This document shows positions 8,798 to 21,083 of a stretch of 41,901 nucleotides of DNA, piece after piece (position 1 is the first letter of the stretch; each line of letters begins with the position of its first letter). The notes beneath the pieces are model-generated. The model saw only the letters and a program-made list of their open reading frames with translations, was not told where the DNA came from and did not search any database. Location: contig MKWA01000002.1 of assembly GCA_001899285.1 (NCBI GenBank), forward strand, positions 224,055 through 265,955, in the 5' to 3' direction. This stretch comes from Rhizobiales bacterium 64-17 (GTDB lineage: Bacteria; Pseudomonadota; Alphaproteobacteria; Rhizobiales; Xanthobacteraceae). Position numbers and translations under genes: made by a program.

Positions 8798-10864
8798 GGT
8801 TCGCCCGCGAACGCCATCACCGCGCCGGCCGGCGCGTCGTAGGAGGCGCCGCGCTCGAGCGTGAACGGCGCAAACGGATCATCCTGCATGGTGCAGAGAA
8901 TGCGCGACCAGCGGGCGACGTTCGGCCAATCCGGCGCGGTCACGGCGACCGCATTGGCGGCGCCATTGAGGACGAGCAGCAGCGGATGGCCGGTGTCATC
9001 GACCGGCCCCAGCACATAAGCGAGAAAGCGGGCATCGGGAAAGCTCCAGTCGCTCTCGGTCATGGCCGTCCCGGCGGGCGTCAACCACATCACGTCATGG
9101 GTGCCGTCGCCGCGCTCGCCCTGCAGCCAGCGGATCGGCTTGAGCTGCGGGAATGTCTGCCGCAACCGCGTGAGCTGTCCAACGAAATCGGTCATGTCGT
9201 CGGGGCTGCCGGCGGCGCTCCAGTCGATCCAGCCGGTCTCGTTGTCCTGACAATAGGTGTTGTTGTTGCCGTCCTGGCTGTTGCCGACTTCGTCACCGGC
9301 GAGCATCAGCGGCACGCCTTGCGCCAGCATCAGGCAGGCGAGCTGGTTTCGGCGCAGCCGCCGGCGGCAGTCGAGAATCGCGGAGTCCACGGTTGCACCC
9401 TCGGCGCCGCAGTTGGTGCTCAGATTGTCGTCGGAGCCGTCGCGGTTGTCCTCGCCGTTTGCCTCGTTGTGTTTGTGTTCGTAGCTGACGAGATCGGCGA
9501 GGGTGAAGCCGTCATGCACCGTGACATGGTTGATGCTGGCGCGCGGCCCGCGGTTGTCGTGGTTGAACTGTGGCGCCGAGCCGGTCATGGCGCTCGCCAC
9601 ATCGCCGAGAATATCGCCGTCGCCGCGCCAGTAGCGGCGCAGCGCCGAGCGGTATTTGTCGTTCCATTCCGACCAGCCGTTCGGAAAGCCGCCGACCTGA
9701 TAGCCGCCCATGCCGAGATCCCACGGTTCGGCGATCATCTTGATGCCGGCGAGCACGGGATCCTGCCGGATCGCGGCGAAAAACGGCGCGTTGCGGTCGA
9801 ACGCCGGCATGCGCCCGAGTTCGGTGGCGAGATCGAACCGGAATCCGTCCACATGAAAGGTCTCGACCCAGTGGCGCAGCGAGTCGAGCACCATTTGCGT
9901 GACGCGCGGATGCGCGAGCTTCAGCGCGTTGCCGGTGCCGGTGACGTTATCATAGAAGCGCGGATTGTCGGGCATCAGCCAGTAATAAGAGGCATTGTCG
10001 ATGCCGCGATAACACAGCGTCGGGCCGAGATGGTTGCCTTCGGCGGTGTGGTTGTAGACTACGTCGAGGATCACTTCGATGCCCGCGTCATGGAGCGCGG
10101 CGACGGTGCTGCGGAATTCGTGCGCCGCGCTCTCGCGCGCATAGCGCGGCTCGGGCGCAAAGAAGATCAGGCTGTTATAGCCCCAGTAGTTGTGCAGGTT
10201 GCGGTCGACAAGCTGGCGATCGTCGAGAAACAGATGGATCGGCAGAAGCTCGATCGCGGTGACGCCGAGCCGCCGCAGATGCTTGATCGCCGCGGGATCG
10301 GCGAGGCCGCGATAGGTGCCGCGCAACTCCTCGGGAACATCGTGGCGCGTGCGCGTCAGGCCTTTGACATGCGCTTCATAGATGATTGTGTCTTCCCACG
10401 GAACACGCGGGCCGCCGGTCCGCTCCCAGGTATGCGCGGGGTCCACGACAACGGACTTGTACATGTGACGCGCGTTGTCGCGCCGGTCGAAGGCATAGTC
10501 CTCGCTCTTGTGGCCGACGCGATACGCAAGATGCGCGTCGGTCCAGGCAAAATTCCCGCCGAGCTGCCGGCTATAGGGATCGACCAGCAGCTTGTTCGGA
10601 TTGAATCGGTGCCCGGCATCCGGGTCGTAGGGGCCATGGACGCGGTAGCCGTAGAGTTGTCCCGGCGTGACGTTCGACAGATAGCCATGCCAGATGTCTT
10701 CGGTGCGCTCGGGCAGCGCGATGCGCTTGGTCTCGCGGCGGCCTTCCTTGTCGAACAGACACAGTTCGACTTTGGTGGCGTTGGCTGAGAACAGCGCGAA
10801 GTTCGTGCCGCGCCCGTCCCAGGTCGCGCCAAGCGGATAGGGCGATCCGGCGCCAAGCCGGCCG

Positions 10865-13020
<2,156 letters not shown>

Positions 13021-13024
<4 letters not shown>

Positions 13025-16000
13025 GACGGCCGGCCCCCCGCGCGCTCCAGGATGCGGATCACGCCGCCGACCGGGATGTGCAGCCAGTCCGGACGGTTCT
13101 CGATCTCGTATTCGATTTCGTAAAGTGCCTTCTCCAGTTCAAAAAACGCGAGCAGTTGGTGCTGTCCGGCTTCGTCGGCGGGCCACAGCCGGTCGTCGGT
13201 CAGAGCGTCACGATAGCCATTCCACAACGCGGCGGTGAGTTCGTCGCGCAGCGTGCCGAGCCTCCCGGTGAGGATGTTTCGCTCGTCGGCCGACATTTCA
13301 CCCAGCGCCGCGATGGCGGAGGCGGCCGCGTAATCGAGCGAACGGACGAGGCCCGCGACGTCGCGCGCGGCGGGCGCCTTCTGCCGCCGCTCGAGGAGCG
13401 ACCGCTGCGGCTCGCCTTCAAAGTCGAGAATGAACACGTCGTCCTTGGCGATCAGGATTTGTCCGAGATGCAGGTCGCCGTGATGGCGGATTTTCAGGGC
13501 GTGTGGCGGCATTTCGGCAAGACGTCGAATATCGGCGAGCACACGCTCCTGCTGGCGCATCAGCGCGTCGGCGGGATCGGCTTCCGCCGCAGCAGGCTTG
13601 CGCGATGCCAGTTGCCGGAAGACGTTTTCAGCGCGGCCCATCAGCCGGTCGCGCCACTGCGCGAAGTCCGTCGTCGTTGCCGGCTCCGGCGCGAATGCCG
13701 GAATATCCGCGCGGCTTGCCAGCGCCTGATGCAGCTCTGCGGTGCGCCGGCCGATCTGCAGGATCCGCTGCAACAGCGGCTCGCGCTCGGCGCTGTCGGC
13801 CGGCTTCTCGTTGGTGAGAATGTGCTGTTCCTCGGCATAACGTGCGAGGCCGGACGTCACAACCTGCCAGGCGTCGCCCTGGTTCTCGACATAACGATGC
13901 GCCACGGCGAGCGCCGTCGGCTCGCCGTTCTCGATCAGTTCGAGTGATCCCAACATCTGCGGCGTATGCGCGTAAGGCGCGCCATCGCTGAGGAAGCGTC
14001 CCATCTCGATTTCCGGATGCGGTCCGCTCTGGAGACGCCGCAGCACCTTGATCACATATTCATGACCGACGGTCAGCGTCGTATTGGACTGTTCGCGCTG
14101 GCCGGAATTGACGCTGGCAACCTCCGGGGTCGGCATCGCCTTGAAGGCCGCGGTCGGCGTGAACGCCAGTTTGTTATCGCCCGCCGCGATCGTGTCGCCG
14201 CTGTGGAGCTTCGCCAGCAACATGGTGGCGAATTCGCGCTCGCCGCTGCTGTCGAGCAGCGTGCCCTCGCGTGGTCCGCGCCGCACCGCCGCGAGCACCG
14301 CCGACGGATGGCACGGCACGCGGTCGTGCCGTTCCCAGCGGATCGTCAACGGCAACTGGTAGCGTTGTGGCGCATCGCCGGACTGTGCCTCGACGATGGT
14401 CAGCAGGAACCGATCACCGCCATGCTCCAGCGGGATCGCCTTGGCGAGCGTCGCGTCAATGCGGGCCGCCGATTTGCCGGCGAACCAGCGCCGCTCCTGC
14501 AGAAAGCCGGGCAGTACATCCAGTTCCAGCGCGCGCCGCGCGCGCCCGGCGAGCAGCGCATCCCAGCCGTCGCCCATCACCAGCGTGGTCAATTCACGCG
14601 GCAGGCTCGTATCCTGTTGCGACTCCTGGTCGTCGGTAAGCTGGAACCAGAAGAAACCATAAGGCGGCAGCGTCACCAGATAGGGCAGGTCGCCAATGCG
14701 CGGGAAGCGCGTGCGGCCGAGCATTTCCAGCGGGATGCGTCCCTTCCACGGGCTGAGATCAATCTCCGCGAATTGCGCCGAGCGCGACAGATTGGCGACG
14801 CAGATAATCACATCGTCACCGAGTTGCCGGGCGTAGACCAGCACGGCGCGGTTCTTCGGCCGAATGAAGGTCAGCGTGCCGCGACCGAACACCTTGCTCG
14901 ATTTTCGCACCGCAATCAGCCGCTTCATCCAGCTCAACAGCGACGACAGACTGCTCGCCTGCGCCTCGACGTTGACGGCGCTGTAGCCGTAGATCGGGTC
15001 CATGATGCAGGGGAGATAAAGCTGCGCCGGATCGGCGCGCGAGAATCCGCCGTTGCGATCCGGCGTCCATTGCATCGGCGTGCGCACGCCGTTGCGGTCG
15101 CCGAGATAGATGTTGTCGCCCATGCCGATCTCGTCGCCGTAATAAATGATCGGCGTACCCGGCATGGAGAACAGCAGCGAGTTCATCAGCTCGATCTTGC
15201 GCCGGTCGTTGTCCATCAGCGGCGCGAGGCGGCGGCGGATGCCGAGATTGATGCGCGCGCGGGGATTGGCGGCGTAGGTGGTCCAGAGATAGTCCCGCTC
15301 GCTGTCCGTGACCATTTCCAGCGTCAGTTCGTCGTGGTTGCGCAGGAACATCGCCCACTGGCAATTTTCCGGAATCTCCGGCGTCTGCCGCATGATGTCA
15401 GCAATCGGGAAGCGGTCTTCCTGCGCGATCGCCATGTAGATGCGCGGCATCAGCGGGAAGTGGTAGGCCATGTGGCATTCGTCGCCGTCGCCGAAATAGT
15501 GCTGCACATCCTCGGGCCATTGATTGGCTTCGGCCAGCAACACCTTGTTGGGCGCATAGGCATCCAGTTCACTGCGCAGGATCTTCAGGATCTCATGCGT
15601 CTCCGGCAGGTTCTCGTTGTTGGTGCCGTCGCGCTCGCGCAGATACGGCACGGCGTCGAGACGAAACCCGTCGACACCGGTATCGAGCCAGCGCTTCATC
15701 ACCTGCACGACGGCGCTGACCACGCGCGGATTGTCGAAATTCAGATCGGGCTGGTGCGAGAAGAAGCGGTGCCAGTAATAGGCTTGCGCGGTGTCGTCCC
15801 ACGCCCAGTTCGACTTCTCGGTGTCGGTGAAGATGATCCGCGTTTCCTGATACTTCTGGTCGGTATCACTCCAGACATACCAGTTGCGTGCGCTCGATCC
15901 GGGCGGCGACCGGCGCGCGCGCTTGAACCAGGGATGTTCGTCGGAGGTGTGGTTGACGACGAGTTCGGTGATGACCCGCAGATTTCGGCGCTTCGCCTCA

Positions 16001-16308
16001 TGCATGAAGCGCCGGAAATCCTTCATGGTGCCGAATGCCGGATTGATGTCGCCATAGTCGGCGATGTCGTAGCCGTCGTCGCGGCCTGGGCTCGGATAGA
16101 AAGGCAGCAGCCATAGCGTGGTGACGCCAAGCTCCTGCAGATAGTCGAGCCGCTGACTCAAACCCGAGAAATCGCCGACGCCATCGCCATTGGAGTCGGC
16201 AAAGGCCTTGACGTGAAGCTGATAGATGATCGCGTCCTTGTACCAGAGGTCATCATCCTGCTGCGCGGCAGGCGTCGAGGTTGGCGATACGGACGACATC
16301 ATATTCAC
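13021..16308 (-). CDS. treS: Trehalose synthase fused to maltokinase (TreS-Mak)
   Basis: Bifunctional protein of 1095 residues. Residues about 20-560 are a GH13_16 trehalose synthase that interconverts trehalose and maltose: [16 protein letters not shown] (67-82), [10 protein letters not shown] (214-223, nucleophile Asp218), LLAEANQW (257-264, Glu260), RNHDEL (323-328) and [14 protein letters not shown] (383-396). Residues about 580-1095 are a maltokinase (Mak/Pep2), with [14 protein letters not shown] (599-612), the catalytic loop HGDLHLGQ (943-950, Asp945) and metal-binding DFEG (962-965). Together they turn trehalose into maltose-1-phosphate, the GlgE donor. The first codon is GTG at 16308, with AAGG seven bases upstream overlapping the glgE stop. 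In mycobacteria these are separate proteins. Confidence 0.95.
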
Positions 16309-16317
16309 GGCGAGACC

Positions 16318-18318
16318 TTAGGCGTAACAACGGAACAAGAGGGCGGGGTCGTTGGACGTATCAATGCGCAACCGGATGCCGCCCCATTCGAGAAGATGGC
16401 GCTCGCCGGTGACGAGATTTTCGATGGCGCGGATCGGCGCGCGCGCATCTTCCGGCCCGATCTGGATGTCGCCGAAATGGAACCAGAATTCATGTGGGCC
16501 GGGCGATAGCGCGATGGCGACCGCGACCGCATTGGCATGGTCGACCGACTCCTTGACGAAGCCGATCACTTGCGGATCGTCGATCTGCACGAAGGTCAGA
16601 TCATTGGTCTGCAGCAACGCCGGGTTGTCACGGCGGATACGGTTGAGCGCCGCGATATAGGGCTTGATGTTGCCCGGTCTGCTCCAGTCGCGGACCTTGA
16701 TCTCGTATTTTTCTGAATCGAGATATTCCTCGCGACCCGGCAGCGGCTCATGCTCAATCAGCTCGAAGCCGTTATAGATGCCGTAGTTCGATGACAGCGT
16801 GGCCGCGAGCGCGAACCGTGCCTTGAACAGCCACGCCTCGCCGGTCTGCAACTGCACCGGCAGGATATCCGGCGTAGTGACGAAGAAGTTTGCTCGGAAA
16901 TATTCCCGCGTCGGGAAACTCGTCAGCTCGGTCAGGTATTCCTGCAATTCCGCCTTGGTCGTGCGCCAGGTGAAATAGCTGTAGGACTGGTTGAATCCGA
17001 TCTTGGCGAGGCCCTTCATCACCTTCGGGCGGGTGAAGGCTTCCGACAGGAAGATCACGCTTGGCTCGCGCAGCCGCACCTCGCGGATCATCCATTCCCA
17101 GAACGGAAACGGCTTGGTGTGCGGATTGTCGACACGGAAGATGTGCACGCCCTGTTTCACCCAGAACAGGATCACGTCGCGCAACGCTTCCCACAGCGCG
17201 ATCCGGTCGGCGCAATAGAAATCCGGATTGACGATGTCCTCGTATTTCTTCGGCGGATTCTCCGCATAGCGGATGCTGCCGTCGCTGCGGCGGGTGAACC
17301 AGTCGGGATGCTGTTTCAGCCACGGATGATCCGGCGAGCACTGGATCGCGAAGTCGAGCGCCACCTGCAGGCCGTGTTGGCGACAGGCGGCGACAAAACG
17401 CCGGAAATCGTCGAGCGTGCCGAGTTCGGGATGCACCGCGTCGTGGCCGCCATGCGTACTGCCGATTGCGTACATGCTGCCGGGATCGCCCGGCGCGGCC
17501 TTCACCGCGTTGTTACGGCCCTTGCGGTTGGTCTCGCCGATCGGATGGATCGGCGGCAGATAGACGACGTCGAAACCGAGCGTCGCGATATCCGGCAGCC
17601 GGGCGATGCAATCGTCGAACGTCCCGTGGCGGCCGGCGACCGTGCCCTGACTGCGCGGCACCATCTCGTACCACGCACCGGCGCGCGCGATCGGCGGATC
17701 GACCAGCAGCGGAATAACGCCGCGAGTCAAATCCGGACGCTGCGCCGGCGTCCGCAATGTGTCGGCGAGAGCATCATCGAGCAATGCGGACGGATCGCTA
17801 TCCTGCTGCGCGGTTCGGATGGCTTGCGATACGCGCGGGTCTTGTCCCGCCAACTGGCGGGCCAGCATGATCCCTTCATCGCGTTCGAGCGTCGTCGGCA
17901 GGCCCGCCTTGCGCTTGAGCTGGATTTCTTTGCGCCAGGTGGCGAACTGATCGGACCACGCCTCGACGGTCAGCAGATAGTAGCCCGGCTGCTGCGGCGT
18001 GAACCGCGCGTGCCAGCGATCATTGCTGACGAACTCCATCGGCACGCGCTGCCAGTCGGGGTGATCTTCGCGGCGCCACAGCAAGGCGGCGGCGAGCACA
18101 TCATGTCCCTCGCGAAAAATATCCGCCCAGATGTCGACCGGTTCGCCGGCGATCCGTTTGGCCGGATAGCGGCCGCCATCAATGCTCGGATAGATATCCT
18201 CGATGCGGAACCGCGGGCCGGTCGGATCGGCAGGCGCGACATCCAGCGCCGCGACGCCGGGGGAAATCTCAGCAATGTCCGGAGGTTGGGCTGCCGAGGC
18301 TGCCCATGGCTGCCGCAT
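16318..18318 (-). CDS. glgE: Alpha-1,4-glucan:maltose-1-phosphate maltosyltransferase
   Basis: GH13_3 enzyme of 666 residues that adds maltosyl units from maltose-1-phosphate to the end of an alpha-1,4-glucan. The N-terminal sandwich domain contains FRIEDIYPSIDGG (37-49). Other hallmarks are YEMVPRSQG (217-225), PPIHPIGETNRKGRNN (255-270), the nucleophile segment FRVDNPHTKP (394-403, Asp397), FLSEAFTRP (423-431, acid/base Glu426) and VTTPDI (480-485, Asp484). These line up with Streptomyces GlgE numbering with a constant shift of three. The frame stays open to 18852, but the ATG at 18318 has AGGA upstream, gives the normal length and clears malQ on the other strand. It leads the operon. Confidence 0.96.
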   Translation of the reverse strand: MRQPWAASAAQPPDIAEISPGVAALDVAPADPTGPRFRIEDIYPSIDGGRYPAKRIAGEPVDIWADIFREGHDVLAAALLWRREDHPDWQRVPMEFVSNDRWHARFTPQQPGYYLLTVEAWSDQFATWRKEIQLKRKAGLPTTLERDEGIMLARQLAGQDPRVSQAIRTAQQDSDPSALLDDALADTLRTPAQRPDLTRGVIPLLVDPPIARAGAWYEMVPRSQGTVAGRHGTFDDCIARLPDIATLGFDVVYLPPIHPIGETNRKGRNNAVKAAPGDPGSMYAIGSTHGGHDAVHPELGTLDDFRRFVAACRQHGLQVALDFAIQCSPDHPWLKQHPDWFTRRSDGSIRYAENPPKKYEDIVNPDFYCADRIALWEALRDVILFWVKQGVHIFRVDNPHTKPFPFWEWMIREVRLREPSVIFLSEAFTRPKVMKGLAKIGFNQSYSYFTWRTTKAELQEYLTELTSFPTREYFRANFFVTTPDILPVQLQTGEAWLFKARFALAATLSSNYGIYNGFELIEHEPLPGREEYLDSEKYEIKVRDWSRPGNIKPYIAALNRIRRDNPALLQTNDLTFVQIDDPQVIGFVKESVDHANAVAVAIALSPGPHEFWFHFGDIQIGPEDARAPIRAIENLVTGERHLLEWGGIRLRIDTSNDPALLFRCYA

Positions 18319-18348
18319 GGTTCTTGTTCCTGTAATGGGCCATAGGAG

Positions 18349-18373
18349 AACACGCTGCGCTGCAATCGGTTCC
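18349..18373 (-). promoter_or_regulatory. Probable EcfG-type promoter of the glgE operon
   Basis: On the minus strand GGAAC (18373-18369) is followed by 16 bases and TGTT (18352-18349), one mismatch from the EcfG consensus GGAAC-N16/17-CGTT and with the same spacing as at otsA and otsB. The predicted start, near 18342, is about 24 bases before the glgE ATG. The GGAAC is one arm of a palindrome (18369-18383, GTTCCGCTGCGGAAC), so a GGAAC also faces malQ. No acceptable -10 is found at N16 or N17 on that side (CTCT, TCTT). Inference from pattern only. Confidence 0.5.
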
Positions 18374-18432
18374 GCTGCGGAACGGAATGCGGGGTGCCGC
18401 TCTTGTGAAGAGGCGAAGAATAAAGGGTTTCC

Positions 18433-20193
18433 ATGGTCGATCCGGCCGAGGCGGCACGATGGGGCATCGCGCCGGGGTTTCATGACGTGTTTGGCGTGTG
18501 GCACGAGACGACGCCGCGGGCGCGCGAGGCATTGACGACGGCAATCGGCCGCGGGCGTATATCCCCGGCGGATGCTGTGCAGTCCGGCGATGCGACCCGT
18601 GCCTATCAATGCGGCGACCGCCGCATGTGGGGGCTGGCCGTGCAGCTTTATGCGCTGCGGTCGTCCCGCAACTGGGGCCACGGCGATTTTGCCGATCTCG
18701 CGGCGCTGGTCGACATGCTCGCGCCGATGGGTTGCAGCGCAATCGGACTCAATCCGCTGCATGCGCTGTTCCTCGAGCGGCCGGAAGATGCCAGCCCGTA
18801 TTCGCCGAACAGCCGCATCTTCCTCAATCCGCTCTATATCGCTGTCGATCACGTGCCGGATTGTCCGGATGCGGCGTCGCTGGGCATCGCCGCAAAGTTG
18901 GCCGAGGTCCGCGCAGCCGATCAGGTCCGCTATGCCGATGTGGCCGCATTAAAGTTGTCGGCGTTGCGGGCCGGATATCTGCGCTTTCGGAATGACGCAC
19001 ATGATGCGCGGCGCGGCGACTTCGAGACGTATCGTGCGGAAGGGGGCGAGGCGCTGCAGCGTTTCGCCGCGTTCGAGGTATTGCGCCGCCGGTGTGGGCC
19101 CGCGCCATGGTGGGAGTGGCCGCCGGATTGGCGGCGGCCGTCATCACCGGCGATCGCGCGGTTGTTCGACGATCCGACGCCTGAAGACGATCCGCTGTTT
19201 CACATCTATTTGCAGTGGCTTGCGGCGCGTCAGTTGCAGCAGTGTCAGGACCACGCGCGGCGGCGGGGGATGCCGATCGGCCTCTATATCGATCTCGCGG
19301 TCGGCGTCGATCCGGCGGGCGCCGATGCGTGGAGCGCGCAGGACGAGATGCTGACCGGCGTGTCGGTTGGTGCGCCGCCGGACGAATACAACCGCGCCGG
19401 GCAGAACTGGGGGCTGACCGGTTACAATCCGCAGGCGCTGATCGCGTCACACGGCGAGCCGCTGCGTCGGATGCTCGATGCCGTCATGCGTCATGCCGGC
19501 GCGATCCGCATCGATCATATACTCGGATTGATGCGACTTTTTCTCATTCCGCGCGGGACGACGGCCGCCGACGGCGCCTATGTCGGCTATCCATTCGCGC
19601 TGTTGCTCGACGTGATCGTCGACGAGAGCCTGCGGCGGTGCTGTGTCGTCATCGGCGAGGATCTCGGCACCGTGCCGGACGGTTTCCGCGAAGCGCTCGC
19701 GCGGCGTGGCCTGTGGTCTTATCAGGTGATGCTGTTCGAGCGCGAGCATGGCGGCGGCTTCCGTCATCCGTCGCATTATCGTGCCGACGCGCTGACCACC
19801 TTCAACACCCACGATCTGCCGACCTTCGCCGGCTGGATCACGGGCCACGATCTGCGCACGAAGCGCGCGCTGGATATCGATCCGGGCGAAAGCGACGAGG
19901 CGCGCGCACATTCACGATCCATGCTGGCCGCCGCTATCCGCGGCATGGGCGAGGGGATCGATGGTGTCGCCGCGTTTCTGGCGCAGACTCCGGCGCGGCT
20001 GGTGATGGTGGCGCTTGAGGACGTGCTGGGTCTTGAAGATCAGGTCAACATTCCCGGCACGACCAGCGAGCATCCCAACTGGCGGCGGCGCGTGCCGCTC
20101 GACGTGGACGCGCTGGCTCGACACGAAGGCTTGAAAAGCGTCGCGGCGATCTTCGCTCAGGCCGGCCGCGCGCCCGATTCCGCGAACGACTGA
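18433..20193 (+). CDS. malQ: 4-alpha-glucanotransferase (amylomaltase)
   Basis: GH77 enzyme of 586 residues that transfers alpha-1,4-glucan segments between maltooligosaccharides and releases glucose. It is transcribed divergently from glgE. Motifs: LYALRSSRNWGHGDF (72-86), SPYSPNSR (121-128), GAPPDEYNRAGQNWG (313-327), the nucleophile segment AIRIDHILGL (357-366, Asp361), VIGEDLG (406-412, acid/base Glu409) and NTHDLPT (458-464, Asp461). The ATG has an AAAGGG about six bases upstream. Its 3' end overlaps the convergent PfkB kinase gene by 37 bases. In this locus it would lengthen short oligosaccharides left by GlgP or TreZ so that TreY, GlgP or GlgE can use them. Confidence 0.95.
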   Translation: MVDPAEAARWGIAPGFHDVFGVWHETTPRAREALTTAIGRGRISPADAVQSGDATRAYQCGDRRMWGLAVQLYALRSSRNWGHGDFADLAALVDMLAPMGCSAIGLNPLHALFLERPEDASPYSPNSRIFLNPLYIAVDHVPDCPDAASLGIAAKLAEVRAADQVRYADVAALKLSALRAGYLRFRNDAHDARRGDFETYRAEGGEALQRFAAFEVLRRRCGPAPWWEWPPDWRRPSSPAIARLFDDPTPEDDPLFHIYLQWLAARQLQQCQDHARRRGMPIGLYIDLAVGVDPAGADAWSAQDEMLTGVSVGAPPDEYNRAGQNWGLTGYNPQALIASHGEPLRRMLDAVMRHAGAIRIDHILGLMRLFLIPRGTTAADGAYVGYPFALLLDVIVDESLRRCCVVIGEDLGTVPDGFREALARRGLWSYQVMLFEREHGGGFRHPSHYRADALTTFNTHDLPTFAGWITGHDLRTKRALDIDPGESDEARAHSRSMLAAAIRGMGEGIDGVAAFLAQTPARLVMVALEDVLGLEDQVNIPGTTSEHPNWRRRVPLDVDALARHEGLKSVAAIFAQAGRAPDSAND

Positions 20194-21083
20194 CGCATCC
20201 GCGCGATATCGGCCTGCGTCGGCAGACCGGCTTCGTTGCCGAGCTTCTGCACCTTGAAGGCGGAGGCGGCGGACGCGAAGTTGAAGTGCTCGCTCCAAGC
20301 CTCCTGCGGCCGGGCGAGACGCGACCACAGATAAGCACCATGGAAGATGTCGCCCGCGCCGCTGGTGTCGATGACCTTGTCCGAGGGGACGGCGAGGGCG
20401 GGTGTCACCTTGTCGCCACTGTCACCCTCGTACCAGAGCAGGCCGTACTCGCCGCGCGTGACGCCGCCGACCTGGCAGCCGCATTGGCGAAGATAATCGA
20501 GCATCTGCGCGCCGGAGAGATTCATCTGTTCGCAGAACCGCTCCGAGACGATGGCGACATCGATAAATTTCAACACCGCGTCGGTGTTGTGGCGCACGCT
20601 GCCCCCGTCGAGCGAGGTGAGGACACCCGCCTCGCGACACAGCCGCGCGTAGTGCAAAGCGGCGTCCGGCTGATGGCCGTCGAGATGCAGGCCGGCGAGA
20701 CCACGGACGTCGATCTGCGGATACGGGTCGAGATAGTCGTCGTCGCGGCAGCGCACGATCGCGCGCTTGCCGTGGTTCGGCATGATGAAGGACAGCGACG
20801 ATTCCCTGACGGCGCGGGGATGGATACCGACGTCGTAGCGTTCGGCCATTTCCAGGAACATGCGGCCGAGCCAGTCGTCCGCATGGGTGGCGATCAGATC
20901 GACCGCCATCCCGCCTTCGGCCAGCTTGGCGCAGCAGAACGCCGCCGTGACCGCATTGCCGCCGAACGATACGGCATAATCCTGCGCAACGTATTTCTCG
21001 TCGCCGGTCGGAATCCGATCGGTGAGGAACGTGATGTCGATATAGGTGTGGCCGATAAACAGCGTGCGTAATCGCTCCGTCAT
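20157..21083 (-). CDS. PfkB-family carbohydrate kinase of unknown substrate
   Basis: A 308-residue ribokinase-fold kinase. The substrate-side glycine motif GGNAVTAA is at 41-48 and the ATP/anion-hole signature DTSGAGD is at 239-245, with Asp245 as predicted catalytic base. VTRGEYG (208-214) matches the nucleotide-binding strand-turn. Length is usual for the family. The substrate cannot be named from sequence; adenosine, fructose or ribose kinases all share these motifs. It is the last gene of the otsB-ROK-glgP operon and overlaps glgP by four bases (ATGA), so a role in sugar salvage next to glycogen breakdown is an inference from position. The 3' end runs 37 bases into malQ on the opposite strand. 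Confidence 0.88.
   Translation of the reverse strand: MTERLRTLFIGHTYIDITFLTDRIPTGDEKYVAQDYAVSFGGNAVTAAFCCAKLAEGGMAVDLIATHADDWLGRMFLEMAERYDVGIHPRAVRESSLSFIMPNHGKRAIVRCRDDDYLDPYPQIDVRGLAGLHLDGHQPDAALHYARLCREAGVLTSLDGGSVRHNTDAVLKFIDVAIVSERFCEQMNLSGAQMLDYLRQCGCQVGGVTRGEYGLLWYEGDSGDKVTPALAVPSDKVIDTSGAGDIFHGAYLWSRLARPQEAWSEHFNFASAASAFKVQKLGNEAGLPTQADIARMRQSFAESGARPA

Noticed and set aside
16318-18852. glgE extended to an 844-residue frame
   Set aside because: The extra 178 codons run through malQ on the other strand and lack GlgE homology; the ATG at 18318 gives normal length with a ribosome binding site.
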